Of a stretch of DNA of 55,961 bases, positions 19,960-29,213 are shown piece after piece. Below the pieces are notes generated by a model, which had not been told where the DNA came from, ran no database searches, and worked only from the letters and a program-made list of their open reading frames with translations. A program made the position numbers and the translations under genes. The stretch spans positions 1-55,961 of the forward strand of contig CAYZWU010000034.1 of assembly GCA_964482235.1 (NCBI GenBank). The letters run 5' to 3'. Numbering within the stretch: the stretch's first letter is position 1; each line of letters begins with the position of its first letter. Source of the stretch: CAYZWU01 sp964482235. Lineage in GTDB: Bacteria; Planctomycetota; B15-G4; CAYZWU01.

Positions 19960-20418
19960 ATGGCAGACAGCAAGAATTACAGGCATGACGGATCTTCATC
20001 CGAATCGGATGACACCCTGGTCAACGAGTACCAGAAGATGCTCTACAACAAGTTGATCGCCCTGATCGGCGTTGTGAGGGCCGCCCGCTGGAAGGTCCGG
20101 AACCTTCTGGAGCAGGGAAGCGGAGACAAGGACAAGCTGGTCGTCATTCACGGCAACCTGACGAACACGTTGAACATCTGTCTCAGGGCCCAGGCTGTGA
20201 TGGTGCGGAAGCTCGCCGTCGAACAGGGAGCTCTTCCCGATGAGGCGAAACGGATGGAGTGCGATGGGAAGCGGCAGTCCGGCATGACCTATCGCGAGTA
20301 CGTGGAGTTCGTCTCGATGGAGGAGTACAGTCGGTTCAAGGATCTGCCTCCGGTGAGGGAAAACGAGATCAGGCAGTGCGACCTGAACGACCTGATCGAC
20401 AAGCTGATGGCAGAGTGA
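19960..20418 (+). CDS. Hypothetical small cytoplasmic protein
   Basis: A 152-residue protein without signal peptide or membrane segment. The ATG at 19960 has GAGAGG six bases upstream; the longer frame from 19894 lacks an SD and overlaps the putative promoter. Its composition is charged and mostly helical, beginning with a Ser/Asp-rich stretch (HDGSSSESDD), then a helical region (NEYQKMLYNKLIALIGVVRA) and a second half with two acidic, Tyr-rich segments. I do not recognise a family. It converges on the DUF1570-like gene with only 3 bp between the stops. A sigma-54-like promoter upstream is the only clue to its control. Confidence 0.6.
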   Translation: MADSKNYRHDGSSSESDDTLVNEYQKMLYNKLIALIGVVRAARWKVRNLLEQGSGDKDKLVVIHGNLTNTLNICLRAQAVMVRKLAVEQGALPDEAKRMECDGKRQSGMTYREYVEFVSMEEYSRFKDLPPVRENEIRQCDLNDLIDKLMAE

Positions 20419-20421
20419 GAT

Positions 20422-21957
20422 CTACTTGATCGGTTCGTCGAGTTCGAGCTTGTCTTCCCGCGTGGGGACAAGGGGCTGCTTGACGATCCAGTCGCGCCAC
20501 TCCTTCTCGATATCTTCCGGAGTGATCTCTTTGAATCCGAGCTTCCATGCATCCTCGTTGGGGAGACGCTTCACACCCCTGTACGGCGCCAGGGCGCGGC
20601 GCGCGTACTCGAGGAACTCGGCAGGGTGCTTCTTGAGCAGAAAGGTGACCATGGACCAGGCCTTGGCCATCTGCCGGGAGTTGATGGTCCCCAGCTCGAT
20701 ATTGAACATCTCTCGCACCGTGGGAAGCGAGACGTGCGTCGATGGATCGACCAGCTTCTTGCGCCACTCCATGAAGTTGCCCCACCCGTCCGTCCATTTC
20801 TGCACATCCTCGAAGCCCTCGTACTCGCAGACCGAGATGGTCTGTGAGAAGTTCGTCAGCCCCTCGTAGTAGTGCGCCAGGCCCGTCTCGATCCAGGGCG
20901 GCACCGGACCGCCGCACTTGAAGCGCCGGATCAGGATGTGCCCCACGTGATGGGTCATGAAGCCGATCTGGCTCGTCATCTTGTCCTGAGACCCGACGAG
21001 ATGGCGGCCCTTGGAAAGAACGACCAGCGGCTGGGGGAAGTAGAGGCTGAAGTTCGTGCTGTGGGCGTAGCGCCCGAGGACCTTGGTGGGGGGGTCGTAC
21101 CTCTTGATGTAGCCCGAATCGATGAAGAGGTCGCATTCGTCGATGTTCTCGAGGATGTAGATGGCCGTGGGATAATACCAGATCATCCGGTCCTCGATCG
21201 CATCGGGCTTGAAGGTCCGGATGAAATGCTCGTACTCCAGCTCGCAGTTGTCCAGCAGCTCCAGGTGGACACTCTCCGAGTAGGAGGAGCGGATGGTGAA
21301 GTGCTCGGAGTCCGTGATGGTCAAGGGATGGCTGAAAAACTTCTCGACGTCCCTCTCCGCGAGCTTGTGATAGTAGTCCATCATGCTGATCCACTCATCC
21401 TCGAAGAGCTGGTATCCCCGGTGCTTGTTGTATTCGGCCTTCGAGACCCACTTCCCGTCGAGCTGGACGTAGCCCATGGCCGTCATTCTCTTCGTCTCGT
21501 CCTTCTTGTAGGTGTTGAGCTCCGAGGGCGTGAACCACCTGCCGTCGTATTTCACCTTGCCCAGGGCCTTGTTGGCCCCCTCGTGCTGAGGCGATGCCTT
21601 GAGGGTCAGGGTCAGCAGCTCGCGGTACTGCTTCTTCATTCCCTTGTCGCGGGCCCATTCGGCAAGGGCGAAGACGGCGCTGGGATCATCCTTGTCGAGG
21701 TTCTTCAGCCTCTTCTTGTAATCGTCCTTCGCGGTTTCGCCGCGGACGATCTTCGCGATCCGGCTCTTCTCGATCTTGGCCTTTCCGAACTTCGTCTCGA
21801 TCTCGACGAAATCCCCCTGCTCCGAGGTGACCTTCCCCTCCAGCTTGCGGCCGTCCTTCAGGAATATGGTGTCTGCCTGAAGCAGGGCCTGCAGGGCAAG
21901 AACGAATAGCAGCGAGAGCAGCGGAAGGCGCAGCAGGGTGTATTTGATCCTCAACAT
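20422..21957 (-). CDS. DUF1570-like exported protein with degenerate metalloprotease motif
   Basis: A 511-residue exported protein. The ATG at 21957 follows AGAGG by eight bases and opens a signal peptide (residues 1-28). Residues 28-72 contain the small beta unit DTIFLKDGRKLEGKV...KIEKSRIAKI common on such proteins. Residues ~75-200 are helical linker. Residues ~215-440 resemble the DUF1570 gluzincin domain: THHVGH at 335-340 followed by PPWIETGLAHYYEG with Glu357. Two zinc His and the distal Glu are kept, but the catalytic Glu of HEXXH is His337. It is therefore probably an inactive or altered peptidase. The gene diverges from the giant kinase-activator gene and shares its AT-rich promoter region. 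Confidence 0.8.
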   Translation of the reverse strand: MLRIKYTLLRLPLLSLLFVLALQALLQADTIFLKDGRKLEGKVTSEQGDFVEIETKFGKAKIEKSRIAKIVRGETAKDDYKKRLKNLDKDDPSAVFALAEWARDKGMKKQYRELLTLTLKASPQHEGANKALGKVKYDGRWFTPSELNTYKKDETKRMTAMGYVQLDGKWVSKAEYNKHRGYQLFEDEWISMMDYYHKLAERDVEKFFSHPLTITDSEHFTIRSSYSESVHLELLDNCELEYEHFIRTFKPDAIEDRMIWYYPTAIYILENIDECDLFIDSGYIKRYDPPTKVLGRYAHSTNFSLYFPQPLVVLSKGRHLVGSQDKMTSQIGFMTHHVGHILIRRFKCGGPVPPWIETGLAHYYEGLTNFSQTISVCEYEGFEDVQKWTDGWGNFMEWRKKLVDPSTHVSLPTVREMFNIELGTINSRQMAKAWSMVTFLLKKHPAEFLEYARRALAPYRGVKRLPNEDAWKLGFKEITPEDIEKEWRDWIVKQPLVPTREDKLELDEPIK

Positions 21958-22046
21958 GAAGCGGCCTCTTTTCAATCTGGACAAACGGACGTTCGACATC
22001 GCCTGCCGTCGCCTGTTCGGGACAGTAGGCGTTGGATGCTGAATTT

Positions 22047-22058
22047 TATTATATAATA
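22047..22058. promoter_or_regulatory. Palindromic, face-to-face -10 boxes of two divergent genes
   Basis: TATTATATAATA is a perfect 12-bp palindrome holding TATAAT on both strands (22052-22057 rightward; 22048-22053 leftward). It sits between the DUF1570-like gene (start 21957) and the sigma-54 activator gene (start 22197). Only one polymerase could use the site at a time. The -35 elements are weak. Confidence 0.45.
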
Positions 22059-22196
22059 TCTTATCGTCTGGCAGGTAAATACCGGAATTGCCTCTCCGGA
22101 GCCGCGTTGATCCGATTCCGGAGTGGAACCGATGGACGGGTCGGCGGTTACGGCCCCCTGAGGCGGCAGGATGCGGAGGTCCGCCAGGAGGATGCC

Positions 22197-25100
22197 TTGG
22201 ACGACGCCAAAGCTGGGCTTGTTGTTGGGGAGCGCTTCAGGATCGAGGAGATCCTCTCGCGGAACGAGGAGCGGGCCGTCTACAGGGTCTTCGATCCCGA
22301 TCGCGCGACAAGGCTGATCCTGAAGAAGATCGCCCCAGAGGCGGCCGGAAAGACACCGCTGAGGCAAGCCGCCCTGGAGTTCGCCCGGCTGGCCGGCGTC
22401 GACTTTCCTTCCATCGTGCCCGTTCTGGACTGCGGGATCGACAGTCTGGACGGCTCCTTTTTCTTCACGTCCCGCTGCGTCGAGGGGAAGAGCTTTCTCG
22501 AGGGTCTCGGGAACCGCCCCTTTCCCGTATTCGCCGACCATCTCGTGCATATCCTTCGCGCCCTCGATTTCGTTCATGGAAAAGGGATCGTTCACGGCGA
22601 CATCAAGCCGTCGAATATTCTGATCGAGGAGGGCTCGGAAGGTTCCCTGCCCCAGATAATCGATTTCGGTCTGGCCCGGACCGTGACGGACGAGAAAGGC
22701 AGGGAGGGCGCCACGGGAACGCTTCTCTACATGGCACCGGAAGTCCTCGAGGGCTCGGCGCCGGGGATCGCGGCGGACCTCTACTCTCTCGGGCTCATGA
22801 TCTTCGAGCACGTCCACGGCTCCCTTCCTTTCGACACGTCATCACCCGAGGCCTCGATAAGCGACCGGATCAATGCCAGGCTGGCGATTCCGGACGAGCT
22901 TCCATCCGGCATCCCCGGCTCCTTCCAGCCGATTCTCCGCAAGCTGCTTCATCGCGATCCCAAGCAGCGCTACGTGACGGCTCGCGAGATCCTGAACGAC
23001 CTCACCGACGTTGCCGGTAAGGAGATTCCCTACATCACGGTGCCTGTGCTGACGGGGCGCGTCCGTTCGGCCTATCCGCCGCTTCTCTACAGGGAGGTGG
23101 AGAGGATCGTGAAGAGCCTCGGCATCCCTCTCGGCGTCAGGTCGACGGTTTTCGTGTCCTGCTCCCGCGAATATTCCGTCTTGCTGGAGGATCAGATCCG
23201 CCTGGCGGCCGTGGCCGAAGGTATCCGATCCTCGCTTCTCGAGGTCGACAACGATGCGGTGCTTCCGGCTCGGGTAAAAGAAGGACCTTCGGGCAACAGC
23301 GACATTCTCCTGATGCTCAGGATCGAGGAGGCCCCCGGATCGGGCGGCGAAGCCAACTCGATCCTGACCGATGCCTCGGACCTGGCTGCCGCCGGAAAGA
23401 TCCGGCTTGTCGTCTTTCTACCTCCCGAGGCGGGAGACAGCCTCGACTCGTGGCAGAGGGCGGCAGGGGGGATAGGCGAATTCCTGCGGGCCGGCCAGAT
23501 GACCGAGGAGGAGCTTTCCGACTTCCTGGGCGCGCTGTTCGCGTGGCGGCACGTCCCTCCCTCTCTCGTGAAGATGATCTGTCCGGCAGGCACGGCTCCG
23601 TTCTCCTATGTCAGGGAGATGATCGCCTACCTGGTGGCCTCCGGCGTGGTGGACCACGAGATGGGCGAGTGTCGCTTTCACGAGAACCGTCTTCTCGATG
23701 CGCGGTCGGACGGTCTCGACAGGCTCGTGGGAGGAGCCCTGGACAACCTGACACCGGAGGAGAGGGAGCTGGCCGGCATTCTCTCGATATTCCCCGAGGG
23801 GGCGGCGCGACCGGTGATCGAGGCCGTCTGGACGAGAGGCGACAGCACGGACCTGCTCGCTTCGCTCAAGGAACGCGGCCTCGTGAAGCTCGGCCGAAAG
23901 AAAAACGATGCGGCTGCGAGCCTTGTCGGCTTCGGCATTCGAAAGGTGCTTTATGATACTCTCCCCACGGAGCTGCGGAGGGAGTATCACGGGAAGGCGG
24001 CCGCGGTCCTCGAGCAGGACCAGGGCAGGGCGGCTGGAGCGGGCGATGAGATCGCCATCCACTGGGCCCGCAGCGGGAGAGCGGACAAGGCTGTTCCTCT
24101 TGTCCTGGAGAACGCCGAGAAGAGCATCGCGTCAGGCTACCTCGCCCGGGCGGAAAGGCTGGTGAGCGAAGCGACAGGTCTCGACGATCTCGCGGCATTG
24201 CCCGATGCCTATCGCATCCACTCTCTCAAGGGAAGGATCGCATCCTCGCTGGGACGCCTCGATGAGGCCCTGGGCGCATTCGACCTGGCTCGGAGGATGG
24301 CCAAGGAGAGCGGCGCGCCGCCCGATGTGCTCGGAGATCTGATGATCAGCCGGGGCCGGGTCTTCGACAGGACAGGAGAACTGGACAAGGCGCTGGCAAC
24401 CTACAGCGAGGTGAAGAGCCTCGACAACGTGAGCCGCGGGATCGAGTCGCGTGCCATGATGTACCGGGCCTATCCCCTGCTGAAGCTGCAGCGGGCAGAG
24501 GATGCCTGCGCGGAGCTCTCGTCCGCCCTCGAGATGATGGGCGAGTCCTACTCGGAGGACAGGGCCGGCGCCTGCAACGCCATGGGGCTGGCTCTTTTCG
24601 AGCTGGGGCGGTTCGAGGAATCGACCGACTGGTACAAGGAATCGATCCGTATTTTCGAGAATCTCGAGGATTCCGCTCCAGCCGGTGCGGCGCATTACAA
24701 CCTGGGGCGGGCGCTGAAGGCGATGGGCCGGAAATCCGAGGCGCTCGACCAGATGGAGATCTGCATCGACCTGGCTCGGAAAAAGGGTGAAACCATCGTG
24801 ATCTGTGCGGCCCTGACCGGGATAGCCAGCGGATTATTCGAGATGGGGCGCCTTCACGATTCGCGCGTCCGCGGCATGGAGGCGCTTGCCGTGGCGGAGC
24901 GGCTCGGCTCGAAACGGCAGGCTGCCATCATCTTCGGAAATCTGGCTGAAGTGGCCATGATGGAGGGCAATACCGACCGGGCGGTGGACTTCCTCTCCCA
25001 GAGCGAAAAGGCCTGGAAGGAGAGCGGAGACGAACGGGCCCTCTACAAGGTGCTTCTCCTTCACGCCGAGCTCGAGGCGCGCCTGGGGCGGACCGGCAAG

Positions 25101-27314
25101 GCCGCGCAGCTCTTCGACCAGGCGAAGCGTCAGGCCGGTCCCGATCTGAAAGGACTCGGGATCTTCACCTTGAACAGGATCGCAGCAAAGATCGAGCTGG
25201 CGGCCGGGAGGCCTGACAGGGCGGTGGAGACCATCGACCGCGCTCTTGCCGCCGGTCAGGGGATGAAAGCCAGGGACAGGGAAGCGCTGCTCCGGAACTA
25301 CCGCGCCCAGGCCCTGCTCGATCTCGATCGCTGCCGGGAGGCCGAGAAGGAAGCGAAGCGCGCCATCGATCTCCTCGAGCGCACCGACTGCCCTGATCTT
25401 GCCGCCGCGGTGCGGATCACCCGGTGCCGCGCTGCCAGGCTACTTGGTTCGCCCGATGTCGAGGCGCTCGAGGAGAGCCTGGCCATGATCCGGGCTCCGG
25501 GATTCAAGGACCAGCTGGCAGAGGCCTATCTCGAGCTGGCATTGACGCACCATTCTCTCTTCGAGAAAAGCGGATCGTTCCGGACCCTCGAGTCGGCACG
25601 AAGCGCCCTTGGCGAGGCGGGTCGAATCGCCCGCTCGGTGAAGAACCTGGCCCTGGCCGGGAGGATCGATGAGGCGAGAGAGAATATCCTCGAGCCGGTC
25701 GAGGGAGAATCCGGCTCCGAGGGCAGCAGCATCATCCGGAAGCTGTCCGATCTGGAACATCTCCAGGAGATCACCAAAACGATCAACTCGGAGATGGATC
25801 TGAAGAAGCTCCTCAACCTCATCGTGGACACGGCCCTTGAGATCACCGGAGCGCTGAGAGGCTTCATCATCCTGGTCAGGAAAGGGCAGCTCCACTTCGA
25901 GGTGGCGCGTCACATCTCCGAGGAGGATATCAGGAACCCCGAATTCGAGGTGAGCCATTCCGTGGCAAAGAACGTTGCCTTCACAGGTGAGCCGGTCCTG
26001 ACTTCCAACGCTCAGGACGACGAGAGGTTCCGCGATGCGGTGAGCATCAGCGAGCTCAAGCTCCTCTCCCTTCTCTGCGTGCCGCTGCGGTCGAGGGACC
26101 GCATCCTGGGCAGCCTCTACATCGACAATCCCAAGGCCGTCGATTCGTTCGATTCGTATCACCTCGAGATGATGATCACCTTCGCCGACCAGGCGGGAAT
26201 CACCCTGGGCAATGCCAACCTCCTGCAGGAGAACCTGGACAAGCAGGAACAGCTCGCGCGGACAAAGGCCGAGATCGAGAGGCTCAACCAGGAGCTCAAG
26301 CTGAAGGTGGAGGATCAGGCCAGGGAGCTCGTTGTGGCCAGGGATTCGCTCGAGGTCAAGCAGCGTCTCCTGGAGCTCGAGTACCGGTATGACAGGATCG
26401 TGACGCAGTCCACCGTGATGATGGATGTCTTCAAGGTCCTCGACAGGATCACACCCACCGATTTCTCGGTCCTGATTCTCGGGGAAAGCGGGACCGGGAA
26501 GGAGATCATCGCCAGGACGATCCACTTCAACAGCCCGCGGCGGAAGAAGGGCTTCGTCTCGATCAACTGCGCTGCCGTGGCCGAACCCCTGATCGAGAGC
26601 GAGCTTTTCGGCTACGTGAAGGGAGCTTTCACCGGAGCCACCCGGGACAAGAGGGGGCTCTTCGAGCAGGCCCACGAGGGAACGATCTTTCTCGACGAGA
26701 TCGGGGACATGAGCCTGGAAGTGCAGAAGAGGCTGCTCCGCGTTCTACAGGAGGGCGAATTCATGCCCGTCGGCGGGGACCGGCTGATCAAGGTCGATGT
26801 GAGGGTCGTCTCGGCCACGAACAAGGATATTTTTTCCCTCGTCGAGGAGGGGCTTTTCCGCGAGGATCTCTTCTACCGCCTGAACGTGGCTCGCGTGAAC
26901 CTTCCGGCTCTCCGTGAGAGAAAAGAGGATATCCCGCTCCTGATCGAGCATTTCCAGAAGCTCTATGGCACGGAGAAGGAGAAGAAGGTCTTCACTCCCG
27001 AGTCAGTGGAGGAGATGTTGAACTATGACTGGAAGGGCAACGTTCGCGAGCTCGAAAACGTGGTGCGAAACCTGGTTGTCATCAAAACGGGCGACAGGGG
27101 GGTGACGCGGGATGATGTGCTGGCACTTCTCGATATCCGGAACCACAAGGAGCGCGGTTCCATGAAGCTGAAAAGTATGGTCGAAGAGTACGAGAAGGAG
27201 CAGCTCCTGGCGGCGCTCAGAAAGTATTCTGGAAATAAGTCAAAAACTGCAAAGGGATTAGGGTTAAGCACAAGGGGGTTGTACAAGAAGCTGGAGAAGT
27301 ACGACATCTCTTGA
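22197..27314 (+). CDS. Giant signalling protein: Ser/Thr kinase, degenerate STAND ATPase, TPRs, GAF, sigma-54 activator AAA+, Fis HTH
   Basis: About 1705 residues from TTG 22197, which has AGGAGG five bases upstream; TTG 22107 is a weaker alternative and no early ATG exists. Residues ~10-280 are a kinase with Lys43/44, HGDIKPSN (Asp135, Asn140), DFG (156-158) and APE (180-182), but no glycine-rich loop motif. Residues ~290-630 resemble the ATPase part of kinase-STAND regulators, with SCSREYS where the P-loop should be. Residues ~635-1150 are TPR repeats, ~1195-1340 a GAF domain, then a coiled coil. The AAA+ domain has GESGTGKE (1429-1436), GAFTGA (1476-1481) and LDEIGDM. A Fis-type HTH ends the chain. 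It should activate sigma-54 promoters in response to several inputs. Confidence 0.9.
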   Translation: MDDAKAGLVVGERFRIEEILSRNEERAVYRVFDPDRATRLILKKIAPEAAGKTPLRQAALEFARLAGVDFPSIVPVLDCGIDSLDGSFFFTSRCVEGKSFLEGLGNRPFPVFADHLVHILRALDFVHGKGIVHGDIKPSNILIEEGSEGSLPQIIDFGLARTVTDEKGREGATGTLLYMAPEVLEGSAPGIAADLYSLGLMIFEHVHGSLPFDTSSPEASISDRINARLAIPDELPSGIPGSFQPILRKLLHRDPKQRYVTAREILNDLTDVAGKEIPYITVPVLTGRVRSAYPPLLYREVERIVKSLGIPLGVRSTVFVSCSREYSVLLEDQIRLAAVAEGIRSSLLEVDNDAVLPARVKEGPSGNSDILLMLRIEEAPGSGGEANSILTDASDLAAAGKIRLVVFLPPEAGDSLDSWQRAAGGIGEFLRAGQMTEEELSDFLGALFAWRHVPPSLVKMICPAGTAPFSYVREMIAYLVASGVVDHEMGECRFHENRLLDARSDGLDRLVGGALDNLTPEERELAGILSIFPEGAARPVIEAVWTRGDSTDLLASLKERGLVKLGRKKNDAAASLVGFGIRKVLYDTLPTELRREYHGKAAAVLEQDQGRAAGAGDEIAIHWARSGRADKAVPLVLENAEKSIASGYLARAERLVSEATGLDDLAALPDAYRIHSLKGRIASSLGRLDEALGAFDLARRMAKESGAPPDVLGDLMISRGRVFDRTGELDKALATYSEVKSLDNVSRGIESRAMMYRAYPLLKLQRAEDACAELSSALEMMGESYSEDRAGACNAMGLALFELGRFEESTDWYKESIRIFENLEDSAPAGAAHYNLGRALKAMGRKSEALDQMEICIDLARKKGETIVICAALTGIASGLFEMGRLHDSRVRGMEALAVAERLGSKRQAAIIFGNLAEVAMMEGNTDRAVDFLSQSEKAWKESGDERALYKVLLLHAELEARLGRTGKAAQLFDQAKRQAGPDLKGLGIFTLNRIAAKIELAAGRPDRAVETIDRALAAGQGMKARDREALLRNYRAQALLDLDRCREAEKEAKRAIDLLERTDCPDLAAAVRITRCRAARLLGSPDVEALEESLAMIRAPGFKDQLAEAYLELALTHHSLFEKSGSFRTLESARSALGEAGRIARSVKNLALAGRIDEARENILEPVEGESGSEGSSIIRKLSDLEHLQEITKTINSEMDLKKLLNLIVDTALEITGALRGFIILVRKGQLHFEVARHISEEDIRNPEFEVSHSVAKNVAFTGEPVLTSNAQDDERFRDAVSISELKLLSLLCVPLRSRDRILGSLYIDNPKAVDSFDSYHLEMMITFADQAGITLGNANLLQENLDKQEQLARTKAEIERLNQELKLKVEDQARELVVARDSLEVKQRLLELEYRYDRIVTQSTVMMDVFKVLDRITPTDFSVLILGESGTGKEIIARTIHFNSPRRKKGFVSINCAAVAEPLIESELFGYVKGAFTGATRDKRGLFEQAHEGTIFLDEIGDMSLEVQKRLLRVLQEGEFMPVGGDRLIKVDVRVVSATNKDIFSLVEEGLFREDLFYRLNVARVNLPALRERKEDIPLLIEHFQKLYGTEKEKKVFTPESVEEMLNYDWKGNVRELENVVRNLVVIKTGDRGVTRDDVLALLDIRNHKERGSMKLKSMVEEYEKEQLLAALRKYSGNKSKTAKGLGLSTRGLYKKLEKYDIS

Positions 27315-27520
27315 TGTTTTTTTATCAGGAAGGAGGTTTTACTGGATTTTTAATTCGTTTTTGTTTATATTTCAATCCGGTCAAATAAGTCGAAAGAACA
27401 AAGAGTTAAAAAAAGTTACAATTTTTCAGGTTTTTACTGCCTCGACTTCGATAGTAGAATGTGCTTCGAAATCGTATTAATGGCACTCATTACAAGACTG
27501 AGTTTATTTTATCTGATGCC

Positions 27521-28276
27521 ATGAGATCCGCTGCCCTGAAGAGCCTGATCCTGTTGACCTTCGTTGCCGGCTTCCTAGTCTGCAGCTTCGGTTCCAACTG
27601 GTACGACGAGTGGATTCCGATCCTGTCGGAAGATTTCGAGTCCGTCGATATCATTGGCGACATGATCGTCGCAGACATCGGCCACTTCCTTATCAACGAC
27701 CCCAATGACGTATTGAGATATGAGAGTGATGACGGTAAGGACGGATACATCGTCTTCGAAGATCATCACGGGGCACACACCGAACCAAGCGTTCTTGAAA
27801 GCTATCCTGTTGAGGATTTTACCAAGATCAGCCTTCTGCTGGAGTTCGATCTCAGGGCTCTCCAGACGGATTCATCCTTCTCCGCCGCCCTGAACGACGA
27901 CGATGGGATTCCGATTTTCACATGCTCCATGGGCAGCAGCGGAACCTGGCTCGTCAACCGCCTCGACACCCAGGTCGCCTACGAGGTCGATACGAATTAC
28001 ACCGTAACGGTCTACGTGGAGATCGATATGCTGGGTGGTCCGACACTCTACTCCGTGGGTGTTACCAAGATCCTTGGTCAGAACCAGACCTCTTACGATC
28101 CGCTGTCGTCCGGATGGCTCTACGACTTCACGTACGGCGATGTCATCTCCTCTGTCGATTTCGCCAAGCCCCCTGCCTCCGGTGTTGGGACCTTCATCCT
28201 TGACGAGGTCTTCCTGGGCTACCAGGACGTCTCGTCGAGGAACTGGTTGAACAACAAGATGAGGAAGAATCCCTGA
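27521..28276 (+). CDS. Hypothetical secreted protein
   Basis: A 251-residue protein with a clear signal peptide (SLILLTFVAGFLVCSFGS). I chose ATG 27521 because a TTTACT/TAGAAT-like promoter just upstream (27437-27458) would put the earlier GTG 27461 outside the transcript; the SD is poor for either. The mature part is acidic and beta-rich, with Asp/Gly-rich loops (ESDDGKDGY, NDDDGIP) and a C-terminal segment GVGTFILDEVFLGYQD that resembles a concanavalin-like jelly-roll strand. I do not recognise a family. It lies between the activator gene and a palindromic repeat, and it could be a target of that activator, though no sigma-54 site is seen. Confidence 0.6.
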   Translation: MRSAALKSLILLTFVAGFLVCSFGSNWYDEWIPILSEDFESVDIIGDMIVADIGHFLINDPNDVLRYESDDGKDGYIVFEDHHGAHTEPSVLESYPVEDFTKISLLLEFDLRALQTDSSFSAALNDDDGIPIFTCSMGSSGTWLVNRLDTQVAYEVDTNYTVTVYVEIDMLGGPTLYSVGVTKILGQNQTSYDPLSSGWLYDFTYGDVISSVDFAKPPASGVGTFILDEVFLGYQDVSSRNWLNNKMRKNP

Positions 28277-28297
28277 GGGCTTGATTCCGAGCCCTAT

Positions 28298-28456
28298 CAG
28301 ACCGTTGAAAAAGTCATTCGAGCCGAAAGCGGATCTTTTGCGCCGGCTCTGCGTTGCCAAATCCTCAGCGAATCCACTGATTCGGCTGCGGTTTGGCGCC
28401 TTGATCCGACACAAAGTCTTTCGCTTTCGAACCCGAAGCACTTTATCAACGGCCTG
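28298..28456. repeat. 159-bp imperfect palindromic element with 17-bp terminal inverted repeats
   Basis: The left end CAGACCGTTGAAAAAGT (28298-28314) and the reverse complement of the right end ACTTTATCAACGGCCTG (28440-28456) agree at 15 of 17 bases. The interior is also palindromic: GCCAAATCCTCAGCGAATC against GATTCGGCTGCGGTTTGGC around the centre, and GGATC...GCGCC against GGCGCC...GATCC further out. The whole could fold into one long hairpin. It has no gene and looks like a MITE-type or REP-type dispersed repeat. Related ends occur at 34450-34600 and near 3449. Confidence 0.7.
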
Positions 28457-28547
28457 CTAGCCTCCTCCGCCACATTCCGGGTACGCTATCTTCGTTTTGC
28501 AAAGGCGGAGAGAACGTGATAAATTGCCGGTTTTGGCTGGATAATGC

Positions 28548-29213
28548 ATGAAGCGCATTCACTTTATCGTCACATCCGGAGGGACCCGCGAGCCGATCGA
28601 TGACGTCCGGTACATCGGCAACAGCTCCACGGGAAGACTCGGAGCATCCATCGCCCAGGCCGCTGCCTCTCGCGGACACAGGGTTTCCCTGATCCACGGG
28701 ACCGGCAGCTTCCTCCCTTCGAGCCTGGCGGGGATGGAGACGACGCGCTTCGTGACAGCCGCCGATCTTCGCGAGGTGCTGGAGCAATCGGTCAAATCCG
28801 GCGGCGATCCCTGTGCCGTGGTGATGTGCGCGGCCGTGGCGGATTACACTCCCGACCGGAGCCAGGGCAAGATCTCCTCGCAGCAGGACGAGCTGGTGAT
28901 CCGCCTGAAGAAGGTGGGAAAAATAGTAGATCTCATTAAGACTTGGAAACCCGGTCTGCTTCTGGTGAAATTCAAGCTTCAGTCAGGCTGCACGCGTGAC
29001 GAGCTGATCCGGATCGGGCAGGACAGCCTGAAACAATCCGGTGCGGACCTGATCGTGGTCAATGACATCAAGCGGATCGACGAGGGAAAGCACCCTGCCG
29101 TCCTTCTCTGGCCTGACGGAAGAACGCAGGATCTGGACGGCAAGGGCGCCATCGCGAAAGCCCTTGTTGCCGCAGTGGAGGATCTCGTTCCAGGAACGAG
29201 CGAGTGCCGATGA
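28548..29213 (+). CDS. coaB: Phosphopantothenate-cysteine ligase (CoaB domain protein)
   Basis: A 221-residue enzyme for the second of the two steps that turn 4'-phosphopantothenate into 4'-phosphopantetheine for coenzyme A: ligation of cysteine to phosphopantothenate. The nucleotide-binding start TSGGTREPIDDVRYIGNSST is typical of stand-alone CoaB proteins, followed by CAAVADYTP and LLVKFKLQSG. In most bacteria this domain is the C-terminal half of a CoaBC fusion. Here it is a separate gene placed before coaC, overlapping it by the ATGA at 29210-29213, so the two products should be made together. Gene length fits a monofunctional enzyme. Confidence 0.9.
   Translation: MKRIHFIVTSGGTREPIDDVRYIGNSSTGRLGASIAQAAASRGHRVSLIHGTGSFLPSSLAGMETTRFVTAADLREVLEQSVKSGGDPCAVVMCAAVADYTPDRSQGKISSQQDELVIRLKKVGKIVDLIKTWKPGLLLVKFKLQSGCTRDELIRIGQDSLKQSGADLIVVNDIKRIDEGKHPAVLLWPDGRTQDLDGKGAIAKALVAAVEDLVPGTSECR

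Noticed and set aside
27461..27520. GTG start for the secreted protein
   Set aside because: It lies at the predicted transcription start and would put 20 polar residues before the signal peptide.
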